NCBI GenBank assembly: GCA_964407525.1
Contig: CAYOWC010000120.1
Span: forward strand, 1-13,118
DNA length: 13,118 nucleotides
DNA from: DUZB01 sp964407525
GTDB taxonomy: Bacteria; Desulfobacterota; DSM-4660; Desulfatiglandales; Desulfatiglandaceae
Reading direction: 5' to 3'
Below, piece after piece: positions 1-7,392 of this stretch (position 1 is the first letter of the stretch; every line of letters starts with the position of its first letter). The position numbers were made by a program, and so were the translations under genes. A model generated the notes under the pieces. That model did no database searches and had not been told where the DNA came from. It was given only the letters and a program-made list of their open reading frames with translations.

Positions 1-1
1 G

Positions 2-664
2 TTGGGTGAGAGCCATACGAACCTTTATTTGGGCGAAAAAGCCCAGGAATATCTGGTAAAAACCATTGATTTGAGCCTTGCACGCTACCTGGTGTTTTCA
101 ACCCATGGCCTGTTGGGGGGGGAATTTATCATGGTGAACGATGAGGATTCGAACCCGCTGATAAATGACCCCATTTCTGATTATGCCCCTGTCAGACAAT
201 TCGGCCAACCCGCTCTGGCGCTTACGCTGGTGGGAGATCTGAAGGGGGAAGATGGTTTCCTAACCATGAAAGAAGTTATTGAAAATCTGCGCCTCAATTC
301 GGACCTGGTTGTTTTGTCCGCATGCAATACGGCAGGCGAGACAGCGGAAGCCCGAAATGGTGAGGGGTTCGCGGGCCTGACGAGGGCTTTTATGTATGCA
401 GGGACCAAGGGATTGATTGTGAGCCATTGGAGCGTCGAAAGCGAATCCACAAAAAATCTTATGGTAGACGCTTTTAAGTACATGGCAAGTGGGAAACCAC
501 CCATCGAAGCATTGGGTTTATCCCGAAAGAATCTGAAAAACAGTTCTTTTTCGGCAGGAAGACGGACAAGGAGTTTGAGAATAGAAAAAACGGGGGATAC
601 GGAAATGGTTATATCCCGATCTCATCCATACTATTGGGCGCCTTTTGTCTTCATCGGGGATTAG
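2..664 (+). CDS. CHAT-domain (caspase-like) protease, C-terminal part, 5' truncated
   Basis: This is the C-terminal 220 residues of a CHAT-domain protein; the reading frame is open to the window edge, so the true start lies upstream. CHAT proteins are caspase-fold cysteine peptidases with a His-Cys dyad. Both are visible: His35 in FSTHGLLGG and Cys108 in VLSACNTAG. Other CHAT hallmarks are ALTLVGD...GFLTMKEV, GEGFAGLTRAFMYAG and the closing HPYYWAPFVFIGD. Compared with the CHAT protein at 7393-10980 it has about 25 extra basic/polar residues (roughly 180-206) before the final HPYYWAPF strand. The N-terminal part, probably TPR or another sensor, is outside the window. The stop is 20 bases before the FGE-A start, so the two are probably co-transcribed. 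The family call is firm; substrate and activation trigger are unknown. Confidence 0.9.
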   Translation: MGESHTNLYLGEKAQEYLVKTIDLSLARYLVFSTHGLLGGEFIMVNDEDSNPLINDPISDYAPVRQFGQPALALTLVGDLKGEDGFLTMKEVIENLRLNSDLVVLSACNTAGETAEARNGEGFAGLTRAFMYAGTKGLIVSHWSVESESTKNLMVDAFKYMASGKPPIEALGLSRKNLKNSSFSAGRRTRSLRIEKTGDTEMVISRSHPYYWAPFVFIGD

Positions 665-674
665 AGGCTGTAAT

Positions 675-679
675 GGGAG
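675..679 (+). promoter_or_regulatory. Ribosome binding site of FGE-A (sets start at 685)
   Basis: GGGAG sits five bases before ATG 685. The same GGGAGTCAG(C/T)ATG context precedes the tandem paralogue at 3421, where no earlier ATG exists in the duplicated part. Homology therefore favours 685 in both genes. An alternative ATG at 673 with AGAGG upstream cannot be excluded; it would add four residues. Confidence 0.6.
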
Positions 680-684
680 TCAGC

Positions 685-3180
685 ATGGTCATGAAAAGGA
701 ATAATTGTTTGATATTGGGATTCCATAAGCGCAACCGAATGGCTCGGGCTGTCTTTTTATGCGTGATGTGTTTTATTCTTGTGCTTTTTGCGCACATGGC
801 GTTTGCAGGGTGCGAAAGCGATTGGAATCGGGCCACAAGTCTGACAAAACAGGCAGATGCCTATATATCGAAACAGGAATGGAAACAGGCAGCAACGGCC
901 CTGGGAAAAGCGGCTGATGCGTGGAACAACGCCGGAAATTCCTGTTCCGGAGAAAATTCAGACAACGCCCGGAAAATTACCGGCGCAATGCGTGAACGGG
1001 CAAAAACAGCCTGGTGTTATCACAACCTTTATGAAGGGGCGGCGTTATACGAAAAGGCGGAAGGCTATTTTGAAAGTGAGGATTACCGCCAAGCCTATGA
1101 CCATTATACACAGGCTAAAACAACGCTCGAAAAAGCGGCTGTCGGTTGTACGGGAGAACTTGCCGATGAGGCCAGGGAGATGCTCCATAGCACCAATTTT
1201 TTTGCAACTCTGTCGAAAGCGGAGAATCTGATACGTGAGGGGATTTCCGCTGCGGAAAAAAATGAATGGGCGAGCGCAGAGAATTTTTTTAGAAATGCGA
1301 AGGAGACTGCTCATTCGCTTTTAACATTTAAGGGCAAGGACCAAAAGGCTCTTGAAGGCCTCGTCAATAGTATGGATGTAAGAGTCAAGAAAGGACTTAA
1401 CCAGCTGGAGCGGGTGAAGGAAACAGCCTGTAATAAAGCCCTCAAAGAGATCCATTCTGTCCTGGCAAAAAAAGTCAAGCTGATCGAAAAAAAGGAAAAG
1501 GTTGATTGGCGGGCAGAGGAAGATAGTATCCATAACATCTTGTCACAGATTAAAGAGTCCTTGAAGCATTGTGGCGGTCTGACAGATTCTGAAGACATGG
1601 TAAACAAGGTTGCTTCCATCGTTCAAAAAATCCTGGTTTATGCCCGGTGCAAAGGCGCCCTTGTGGGGATAATGAATTTAAAAGAAAAAGAAAAGACCGC
1701 TGTTAAGCAAAAAAAGTGGTCCCGGGTCTTGGAAAACGTTGAAAGACTGGAATCCGAATGGGACAAGGCCAACGCTTTATGTAAGGATGAACGGGACTTA
1801 ATTAAAACGCTTACAAACTGGAAAACCCAGATGCAGTCATACCATTGTGATGCAGGCATGAACCAGGCCAAGATAGAGGCCGGCAAAGCCGAACGTTCGC
1901 TTTCACAGAATGATATACCCGGATCGATTAAGGCCTTTGACCGTTCGTTGGGCTTGTGGCAGGCCGCAACGCAATACTGCGAAAGAGCAAAAAGTAGAGC
2001 GACAATAAAGAACACCCGTAAAATGAAGGGGAAGTTTTATAGGGCGTACACAAAGTACTACCGTGATCAGGCTGCCTACCAGAGTGAGCGATCCAGTAAG
2101 AACCTTGCCCAAAAAGAATATGACCAGGCAGGAAAGGATCTGGCGGAAGCCAATGTCTTGCTGGAAAAAGCCGCCAAATACGCCGCCGCCGATCAATTAA
2201 AAGAGATCCGGGGGCTGATTGAGGCACAAAAAGAGATAGCAGAAAATATCCAGTGTGAGAGATCCTGGGATGAGGCCAACGCGTATCATGCCAATATCAG
2301 ATCGCTTATTCTGAGCAAAGATATCCACAAATTAAGTGTTGCGGTAAAGGCCCAGATAGACGCCTGGAAAGCGGTTGAAAAAAACTGTCCGGATGTTCGA
2401 AAGGAGAAGGCAAAAAAGGCCATAGGTACCATGCGGAAAACTGCTCAATTACTGCCTGCCGGTGACCCTTTGAGCTTCACTGTAAACGGTGTGTCCTTCC
2501 GTATGATAAAAATACCTGCCGGGGAGTTCATGATGGGGAGCCCATCAAACGAGAGGGATCGGAATAGTGATGAGACCCAGCATCGCGTGAGGATAGGTAA
2601 AGACTACCGGCTTGGGGAGACCGAGGTGACACAGGGCCTGTGGAAGGCGGTGATGGGGGGCAACCCGTCTCATTTTTCAAGCTGTGGTGACGACTGCCCG
2701 GTGGAGCGGGTATCCTGGGATGATTGTCAGGATTTCCTTCGCAGGTTAAACGGGATGGTCTCCGGTGTCAGATTCCGTTTACCCACGGAGGCGGAGTGGG
2801 AGTATGCGGTGAGGGCGGGTACGACAACACCGTTTAATACCGGCAGATGCCTGAATACGGATCAGGCGAACTACAATGGGAGGAACTTTACCTATACTGG
2901 ATGTTCCAAGGGAGAATACAGAGACAAAACACTCAGGGTGAAAAGCTTCGCGCCCAATGACTGGGGTTTCTACGATATGCATGGCAATGTATGTGAATGG
3001 TGCGAAGACCGGTATGTGGCCGATCCTTCAGGGCCTTCAACGGCTTCGGGGCGCGTGTACCGGGGCGGCGGCTGGTACAACTTCGTCTGGGGCTGCCGGT
3101 CGGCCAAACGGCACTGGACCAGCCCCGGCGTCTCGAGTATCAACCTTGGATTCCGGCTTGCTTTTTCCTCAGGCCAGTAG
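685..3180 (+). CDS. Exported Cys-bracketed TPR-like repeat protein with C-terminal SUMF1/FGE-like domain (copy A)
   Basis: 831 residues. A long signal peptide (basic stretch, then hydrophobic core at about 21-40) ends in MAFA-GC, suggesting signal peptidase I cleavage after AFA. Residues 43-590 are TPR-like helical hairpins. Cysteine pairs C43/C87, C111/C155, C249/C296, C322/C366, C388/C432 and C524/C568 are 44 residues apart in five cases and 47 in one, as expected for disulfides bracketing each hairpin in an oxidising compartment. Residues about 596-826 match the SUMF1/FGE-sulfatase family (FRMIKIPAGEFMMGS, ETEVTQGLWKAVMG, RFRLPTEAEWEYA, MHGNV.EW, GFRLAFS). The catalytic cysteine pair of true FGEs is incomplete: Cys804 could align with the second, but Asn799 occupies the first position, so enzymatic formylglycine formation is unlikely. 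The usual HGNVWEW tryptophan is Cys770 here and the EDW tryptophan is Arg. It probably binds a ligand or partner. It follows the CHAT gene by 20 bases and is duplicated as copy B. Confidence 0.85.
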   Translation: MVMKRNNCLILGFHKRNRMARAVFLCVMCFILVLFAHMAFAGCESDWNRATSLTKQADAYISKQEWKQAATALGKAADAWNNAGNSCSGENSDNARKITGAMRERAKTAWCYHNLYEGAALYEKAEGYFESEDYRQAYDHYTQAKTTLEKAAVGCTGELADEAREMLHSTNFFATLSKAENLIREGISAAEKNEWASAENFFRNAKETAHSLLTFKGKDQKALEGLVNSMDVRVKKGLNQLERVKETACNKALKEIHSVLAKKVKLIEKKEKVDWRAEEDSIHNILSQIKESLKHCGGLTDSEDMVNKVASIVQKILVYARCKGALVGIMNLKEKEKTAVKQKKWSRVLENVERLESEWDKANALCKDERDLIKTLTNWKTQMQSYHCDAGMNQAKIEAGKAERSLSQNDIPGSIKAFDRSLGLWQAATQYCERAKSRATIKNTRKMKGKFYRAYTKYYRDQAAYQSERSSKNLAQKEYDQAGKDLAEANVLLEKAAKYAAADQLKEIRGLIEAQKEIAENIQCERSWDEANAYHANIRSLILSKDIHKLSVAVKAQIDAWKAVEKNCPDVRKEKAKKAIGTMRKTAQLLPAGDPLSFTVNGVSFRMIKIPAGEFMMGSPSNERDRNSDETQHRVRIGKDYRLGETEVTQGLWKAVMGGNPSHFSSCGDDCPVERVSWDDCQDFLRRLNGMVSGVRFRLPTEAEWEYAVRAGTTTPFNTGRCLNTDQANYNGRNFTYTGCSKGEYRDKTLRVKSFAPNDWGFYDMHGNVCEWCEDRYVADPSGPSTASGRVYRGGGWYNFVWGCRSAKRHWTSPGVSSINLGFRLAFSSGQ

Positions 3181-3312
3181 GGGGGAACAAGCAGGGAGGA
3201 AGGAGAAAGGAAGGATTCGTACCGGAACGGAATGGAGAGAGGGACGAATATAATGGAGTGCAGGTCGAATGCTTCCTCTTCTCCGTTGTGAACGGAATGG
3301 CTGATTTCATCC

Positions 3313-3337
3313 GGTTCCCATGCTCTGCGTGGGAACC
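3313..3337 (+). repeat. Palindromic element downstream of FGE-A
   Basis: Arms GGTTCCCATGC and GCGTGGGAACC pair over 11 positions (one T-G wobble) around a TCT loop. No T-run follows, so it is not a classical intrinsic terminator. The same element recurs at the equivalent place after FGE-B (5978-6000). It resembles the short dispersed GTTCCCACGC...GCGTGGGAAC palindromes I recall from many Gram-negative genomes, which would make it REP-like; that resemblance is from memory. It lies in the 240-base gap between the two FGE genes, which otherwise holds only the duplicated tail and the copy B leader. Confidence 0.65.
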
Positions 3338-3410
3338 AATGAGGGATCTAAAAGAAGTTGTAGCCGAAATTGCCACTCAAGCCTGGTGCGAACCTCCGGA
3401 GACCTTTAAA

Positions 3411-3415
3411 GGGAG
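3411..3415 (+). promoter_or_regulatory. Ribosome binding site of FGE-B (sets start at 3421)
   Basis: AAAGGGAG lies five bases before ATG 3421 and is identical in core and spacing to the site in front of FGE-A. The frame is open back to a TTG at 3370, but the conserved ribosome binding site and the point where duplication similarity begins both support 3421. Confidence 0.7.
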
Positions 3416-3420
3416 TCAGT

Positions 3421-5919
3421 ATGAACATTAAAAGGAATAATTATTTGATATTTGAATTACATAGGCGCTGTCGAATGGGTCGGGCTGTCTTTTTGTGCGT
3501 GATGTGCTTTATTCTCGTGCTTTTTGCGCGCATGGCGTTTGCAGGGTGCGAAAGCGATTGGAATCGGGCCACAAGTCTGACAAAACAGGCAGATGCTTAT
3601 ATATCGAAACAGGAATGGAAACAGGCGGCAACGGCCCTGGAAGAAGCCGCTGATGCGTGGAACAACGCCGGAAATTCCTGTTCCGGCCAGAATTCACAGA
3701 ACGCACGGAATAACGCCGGAGCAACGCGTGAGCAAGCAAAAGTCGCCTGGTGCTATCACAATCTTTATGATGGGGCGGCGTTATACGAAAAGGCGGTTGG
3801 TTATTTTGAGAGTGAGGATTACAATCAGGCTTATGACCATTACGCGCGGGCCAAGACAGCTCTTCAAAAAGCGGCTGTCGGCTGTACGGGAGAAGTGGCG
3901 GATAATGCGCGGGAAATGTTTGATACGGCAAATTTTTATACAGTCTATTCAAATGTAGAGCTTTTGATAACACAGGGTATTTCCGCCGCAAACAATAAAG
4001 AATGGGCGAGCGCAGAGAATCTTTTTAGAAATGCAAAGGAGACTGCTCGTTCGCTTTTGGCATTTAAGGGCAAGGATCAAAAGGCTCTTGAAGGCCTCGT
4101 CAACAGTATGGATGTCAGAGTCAAAAAAGGACTTAACCGGCTGGAGCGGATGAAGGAAACAGCCTGTAACAAGGCACTTAAAGAGATCCATTCCGCCCTG
4201 GCCAAGAAAGTCAAGCTGATCGAAAAGAAGGGAAAGGTTGATTGGCGGGCCGAGGAAGACAGTATCCATAACATATTGTCGCAAATTGAAGAGTCCTTGA
4301 AGCATTGTGGTGGTCTGACGGATTCTGAAGACATGGTAAATAAGGTTGCTTCCATTGTTCAACAAATCCTGGTTTATGCCCGGTGCAAAGGCGCCCTTGT
4401 GGGGATACTGGATTTAAAAGAAAAGACTGCTGTTAAGCAAAAAAAGTGGTCCCGGGTCTTGGAAAACGTTGAAAGGCTGGAATCCGAATGGGACAACGCC
4501 AACGCCTTATGCAAGGGTGAGAAGGATTTAATTAAAACACTCGCAATCTTGAAAACCCAGGTCCAGTCATACCATTGCGATGCCAGCATGAACCAGGCCC
4601 GGATAGAGGCCGCCAAAGCCGAACGTTTGCTTTCACAGAATGAAATACCCGGATCGATTAAGGCCTTTGACCGTTCGTTGGGCCTCCGGCGGGCCGCATC
4701 GCAATACTGCCAGGGAGCAAAGGCTAAAACGGCAATAAAGAACACCCGGAAAATGAAGGGGAAATTTTATACGGCGTACGCAAAATATTACCGTGATCAG
4801 GCCGTCCGCCGGAGCGAGCGATCCAGCAAAAACCTTGCCGAAAAAAGATATGAACAGGCAGCAAAGGATCTGGTGGAATCCAATGGTTTGCTGGAAAAGG
4901 CCGCCAAATATGCCGGTGCCTATCAAGTGAAGGATATCCGGAGACTGATTGAGGCACAAAAGGAGATAGTAAAGAATATCCAGTGTGATAAATCCTGGGA
5001 TGACGCCAACGCGTATTATGCCAACATCAGATCGCTTATTCTGAGCAAGGATATCAGCAAATTGACTGTTGCGGTAAAGGCCCAGATAGAGGCCTGGAAA
5101 ACGGTTGAAAAAACCTGTCCGGACCTTCAAAAGGACAAGGCAAAAAAGGCCATAGGTACCTTAAGAAAAACCGTTGAATTGATACTTTCCGGTGATACTT
5201 CGAGCTTTACTGTAAATGGTGTGTCTTTCAACATGATAAAAATACCTGCCGGGGAGTTCATGATGGGGAGCCCACCCAGCGAGACGGGTCGGAAAAATGA
5301 TGAGACTCTGCATCGTGTGAGGATAAGTAAAGACTACCGGCTTGGGGAGACCGAGGTGACACAGGGTCTGTGGAAGACGGTGATGGGGAACAAACCGTCT
5401 CATTCTTCAAGCTGTGGTGACGACTGCCCGGTGGAGCGGGTATCCTGGGATGATTGTCAGGATTTCATTCGTAGGCTAAACGGGATGGTGTCCGGAGTCA
5501 GATTCCGTTTACCCACTGAGGCGGAGTGGGAGTATGCGGCGAGAGCGGGTACGACAACGCCATTTAATACCGGTAGATGCCTGAATACGGATCAGGCAAA
5601 CTACGATGCGAGTTATCCCTATACTGGATGCTCCGAGGGAGAAGGCTGGGGAAAAACACTTAGGGTCAAAAGCTTTACGCCCAATGCTTGGGGCCTTTAC
5701 GATATGCATGGCAATGTATGGGAATGGTGCGAGGACTGGTATGGAGTCTATCCTTCAAGCGATGTGACCGATTTTGCAGGCCCTTCATCAGGCTCGGAGC
5801 GGGTATGTCGTGGGGGTAGCTGGGAAAATCTCGCCAGGTACGGCCGTTCTGCGTATCGAAACTGGAGCCGGCCGGGCAACTGGAGCAGCAACCTGGGTTT
5901 CCGGCTGGCCTTTTCATGA
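3421..5919 (+). CDS. Exported Cys-bracketed TPR-like repeat protein with C-terminal SUMF1/FGE-like domain (copy B)
   Basis: 832 residues, paralogue of the upstream gene with the same plan. It has a signal peptide ending MAFA-GC, TPR-like hairpins to about residue 590, and a C-terminal SUMF1/FGE-like domain. The six paired cysteines are conserved with spacings 44, 44, 47, 42, 44 and 44; the 42 comes from a two-residue deletion. The FGE-like domain is closer to family consensus than copy A (HGNVWEWCEDWY, RGGSW, NLGFRLAFS). It lacks both catalytic FGE cysteines in the segment after RGGSW, so it is most likely a binding domain rather than a sulfatase-activating oxidase; no sulfatase gene is nearby. 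A loop PSSDVTDFAGPS is seven residues longer than in copy A, and the last 40 residues hold most differences between the copies. The protein ends three residues earlier because of a TGA. It is probably in the same transcription unit as the CHAT gene and copy A, and it faces the convergent DUF4384 gene across 99 bases. Confidence 0.85.
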   Translation: MNIKRNNYLIFELHRRCRMGRAVFLCVMCFILVLFARMAFAGCESDWNRATSLTKQADAYISKQEWKQAATALEEAADAWNNAGNSCSGQNSQNARNNAGATREQAKVAWCYHNLYDGAALYEKAVGYFESEDYNQAYDHYARAKTALQKAAVGCTGEVADNAREMFDTANFYTVYSNVELLITQGISAANNKEWASAENLFRNAKETARSLLAFKGKDQKALEGLVNSMDVRVKKGLNRLERMKETACNKALKEIHSALAKKVKLIEKKGKVDWRAEEDSIHNILSQIEESLKHCGGLTDSEDMVNKVASIVQQILVYARCKGALVGILDLKEKTAVKQKKWSRVLENVERLESEWDNANALCKGEKDLIKTLAILKTQVQSYHCDASMNQARIEAAKAERLLSQNEIPGSIKAFDRSLGLRRAASQYCQGAKAKTAIKNTRKMKGKFYTAYAKYYRDQAVRRSERSSKNLAEKRYEQAAKDLVESNGLLEKAAKYAGAYQVKDIRRLIEAQKEIVKNIQCDKSWDDANAYYANIRSLILSKDISKLTVAVKAQIEAWKTVEKTCPDLQKDKAKKAIGTLRKTVELILSGDTSSFTVNGVSFNMIKIPAGEFMMGSPPSETGRKNDETLHRVRISKDYRLGETEVTQGLWKTVMGNKPSHSSSCGDDCPVERVSWDDCQDFIRRLNGMVSGVRFRLPTEAEWEYAARAGTTTPFNTGRCLNTDQANYDASYPYTGCSEGEGWGKTLRVKSFTPNAWGLYDMHGNVWEWCEDWYGVYPSSDVTDFAGPSSGSERVCRGGSWENLARYGRSAYRNWSRPGNWSSNLGFRLAFS

Positions 5920-5977
5920 GGCCAGTAGGGGGGAACAAGCAGGGAGGAAGGTGAAAGGGAATGACTGGTTTCATCTG

Positions 5978-6000
5978 GTTCCCACTCTCTGCGTGGGAAC
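5978..6000 (+). repeat. Palindromic element downstream of FGE-B, between convergent genes
   Basis: Arms GTTCCCAC and GTGGGAAC form a perfect 8-bp stem around TCTCTGC. It is the counterpart of the element at 3313-3337. It lies 18 bases from the 3' end of the DUF4384 gene, inside the 99-base convergent gap. It could stabilise both mRNA ends, but there is no T-run on either strand to make it a standard terminator. Confidence 0.6.
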
Positions 6001-6018
6001 AACACCGCGGCAATCCTC

Positions 6019-7224
6019 TTATCTCCTTGTGGTAAATTTCCACGTGTTTTCGTAAAAACCGGCGGCCAATTCGGGTTTTGCACTGACCGGTACGACCTTG
6101 ATGGCGCGTGTGTCCCGCCCCAGTTGCCCAAGCGAACCACCATAGGCGTGCAAACCGGCCCCAGCAGGTTCCATCCTCACCTGTCCCAGGGGCGACTCGC
6201 CGGCATAGACCACAATCGCTTCCTCCCCGTAATTGTCCATTACCTTGATGGCAAAACGATCGCCTGTGTCGGGGACCTTGTAAAGCTTACCCCCCTTGAA
6301 ACGGCTCTCGCTTCTATAGTCGTTGGGGAGAAGCTGGGTAATGCTTCCCTCTGAGTCTACATTTACGATCCGGGCATAAAAATCACGGTTTCCGATGATA
6401 TTGACCACAACCTTTTGGCCCTTTCGATATTCTTTTTGATCGGTCCAGACCCGTACGGTCAGCGGCGCCTCGGGGGACAGGATTTGCTCCCTTCCCTCTT
6501 CCCCGCTCTCTGAAGATTTGAGATCGTATTTCACCTCCGCCCGAATCCAGATATGGTAGCGGTTATCCTCAAGCCCATAATCTTTTTGTTCCAGCACTGA
6601 CAACCCTTCCGCCCCGCCCTTTATCAGGTCATATTGCAGTTTCCCGTCTTTCACCATGGAATTGGATTCGATGTAGGCCCGGGTCATTTCAAGGGCTTGT
6701 CTCTTGGCATTGATCAACGCTGTTTTTCGCGCTTGATCGAGAGTGGTCTTTTTCCCAAGGTAGGCATAGCCGTCCACCTCATATATGGAGGAACGCTTTT
6801 CCTGATCCGGGACGATTTGAAGACGCCGCAAAGTTAATCCCGCTAAATCCCGACTGGGAACCTTGGCGACAGTTACCCCCCCGAGCAAAGATTGTTGCTC
6901 TTTCGGTTTCAGGGCCTTTCCGTTCAATAAGACGGAACCGGAGGAATCAATGAAAACAACTCCCGGGCCCACTGCTTCGAACGTCTTTTTACCATCGATT
7001 GTAGAAAGCTGGATTTCGGTTTCAGGCAGGATACGATACTCGCGCCCCGATTCAAGGTAATCGTATTCCTCCATCGTTTTGTTTTTTGGACCCAGAAACC
7101 GGCCTTTGATACTGACCACGTGAAAGGAATCGGTGGTTTGGCCTGGTGCAAAAACGGGGCCGACGGGGCCACCGCTCCAACAAAGAATAATGAGGGAGAT
7201 GAGCAACCAGGTAATCTTTTCCAT
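6019..7224 (-). CDS. Exported protein with FlgT/LPP20-like middle and C-terminal DUF4384 domain
   Basis: 401 residues with an N-terminal signal peptide (MEKITWLLISLIILCW..., probable cleavage after PVFA, residue 26). Residues about 33-105 are beta-rich (LESGREYRILPETEIQLST, VGPGVVFIDSSGSVLLNG) and loosely resemble FecR-type sheets. Residues about 148-235 resemble the FlgT N-terminal/LPP20-like fold (YEVDGYAYLG...DQARKTALINAKRQALEMTRAYIES...YHIWIRAEVKYDL). Residues about 254-345 match DUF4384 (LTVRVWTDQKEYRKGQKVVVNI...FYARIVNVDSEGSITQLLPN...ETGDRFAIKV-like). DUF4384 is often fused to or encoded near caspase-like peptidases, which fits the CHAT gene upstream. AGGGGA lies five bases before the ATG. 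The 168-base gap from the CHAT gene leaves room for its own promoter; a TTGACG at 7281-7286 (minus strand) is the best -35 I see, with a poor -10. Role unknown; a periplasmic accessory or target is plausible. Confidence 0.8.
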   Translation of the reverse strand: MEKITWLLISLIILCWSGGPVGPVFAPGQTTDSFHVVSIKGRFLGPKNKTMEEYDYLESGREYRILPETEIQLSTIDGKKTFEAVGPGVVFIDSSGSVLLNGKALKPKEQQSLLGGVTVAKVPSRDLAGLTLRRLQIVPDQEKRSSIYEVDGYAYLGKKTTLDQARKTALINAKRQALEMTRAYIESNSMVKDGKLQYDLIKGGAEGLSVLEQKDYGLEDNRYHIWIRAEVKYDLKSSESGEEGREQILSPEAPLTVRVWTDQKEYRKGQKVVVNIIGNRDFYARIVNVDSEGSITQLLPNDYRSESRFKGGKLYKVPDTGDRFAIKVMDNYGEEAIVVYAGESPLGQVRMEPAGAGLHAYGGSLGQLGRDTRAIKVVPVSAKPELAAGFYENTWKFTTRR

Positions 7225-7392
7225 ATATTTCCCCTTGTGTCTGCATTAGGAAACCGTGCTGTTTATCTTGTTCAAACGGGCGTCAACACATCGCTTATGC
7301 TGTGACCGCTGTAGTAAAAAATAATCGTTTCAATATTGCTCTTGACGGCCTTATAAAGGCTTCTCAAATATTCAAATCACTCATCGTTTGTA

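Larger units (their letters stand above)
675..3337 (+). repeat. Tandem duplication, unit A (RBS + FGE gene + 3' palindrome)
   Basis: First copy of a direct duplication of about 2.6 kb; the second copy is 3411-6000. Similarity begins at the GGGAGTCAG ribosome binding site, runs through the whole gene and continues past the stop to a palindrome. Sampled 60-base blocks in the FGE domain (2641-2880) differ at 4 to 6 positions from unit B. The block 3061-3120 differs at 21 positions, and then 32 identical bases start at 3172. Unit A has extra sequence after its stop (about 65-90 bases) that unit B lacks. Confidence 0.9.
3411..6000 (+). repeat. Tandem duplication, unit B (RBS + FGE gene + 3' palindrome)
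   Basis: Second copy of the direct duplication described for 675-3337. Relative to unit A it has a 6-base deletion (KEKEKTAV to KEKTAV), one codon fewer near 5610, 21 extra bases near 5756-5790 (a seven-residue loop), a TGA stop where unit A reads TCA, and a shorter post-stop region. Confidence 0.9.

Noticed and set aside
685..819. Lipoprotein signal (MAFAGC) on the FGE proteins
   Set aside because: Phe at the -3 position is a poor lipobox. Cys43 is the first member of the 44-spaced cysteine series, so it is more likely structural, with cleavage after AFA.
2458..5919. Functional sulfatase-activating formylglycine-generating enzymes
   Set aside because: The catalytic cysteine pair is missing or incomplete and no sulfatase is encoded nearby.
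5978..6000. Intrinsic bidirectional terminator between convergent genes
   Set aside because: The stem is good but no T-run follows on either strand, and the same palindrome also occurs between two co-directional genes.
7325..7350. Terminator hairpin GCCTT-TAT-AAGGC downstream of the CHAT gene
   Set aside because: Only a 5-bp stem with no following T-run on the minus strand.
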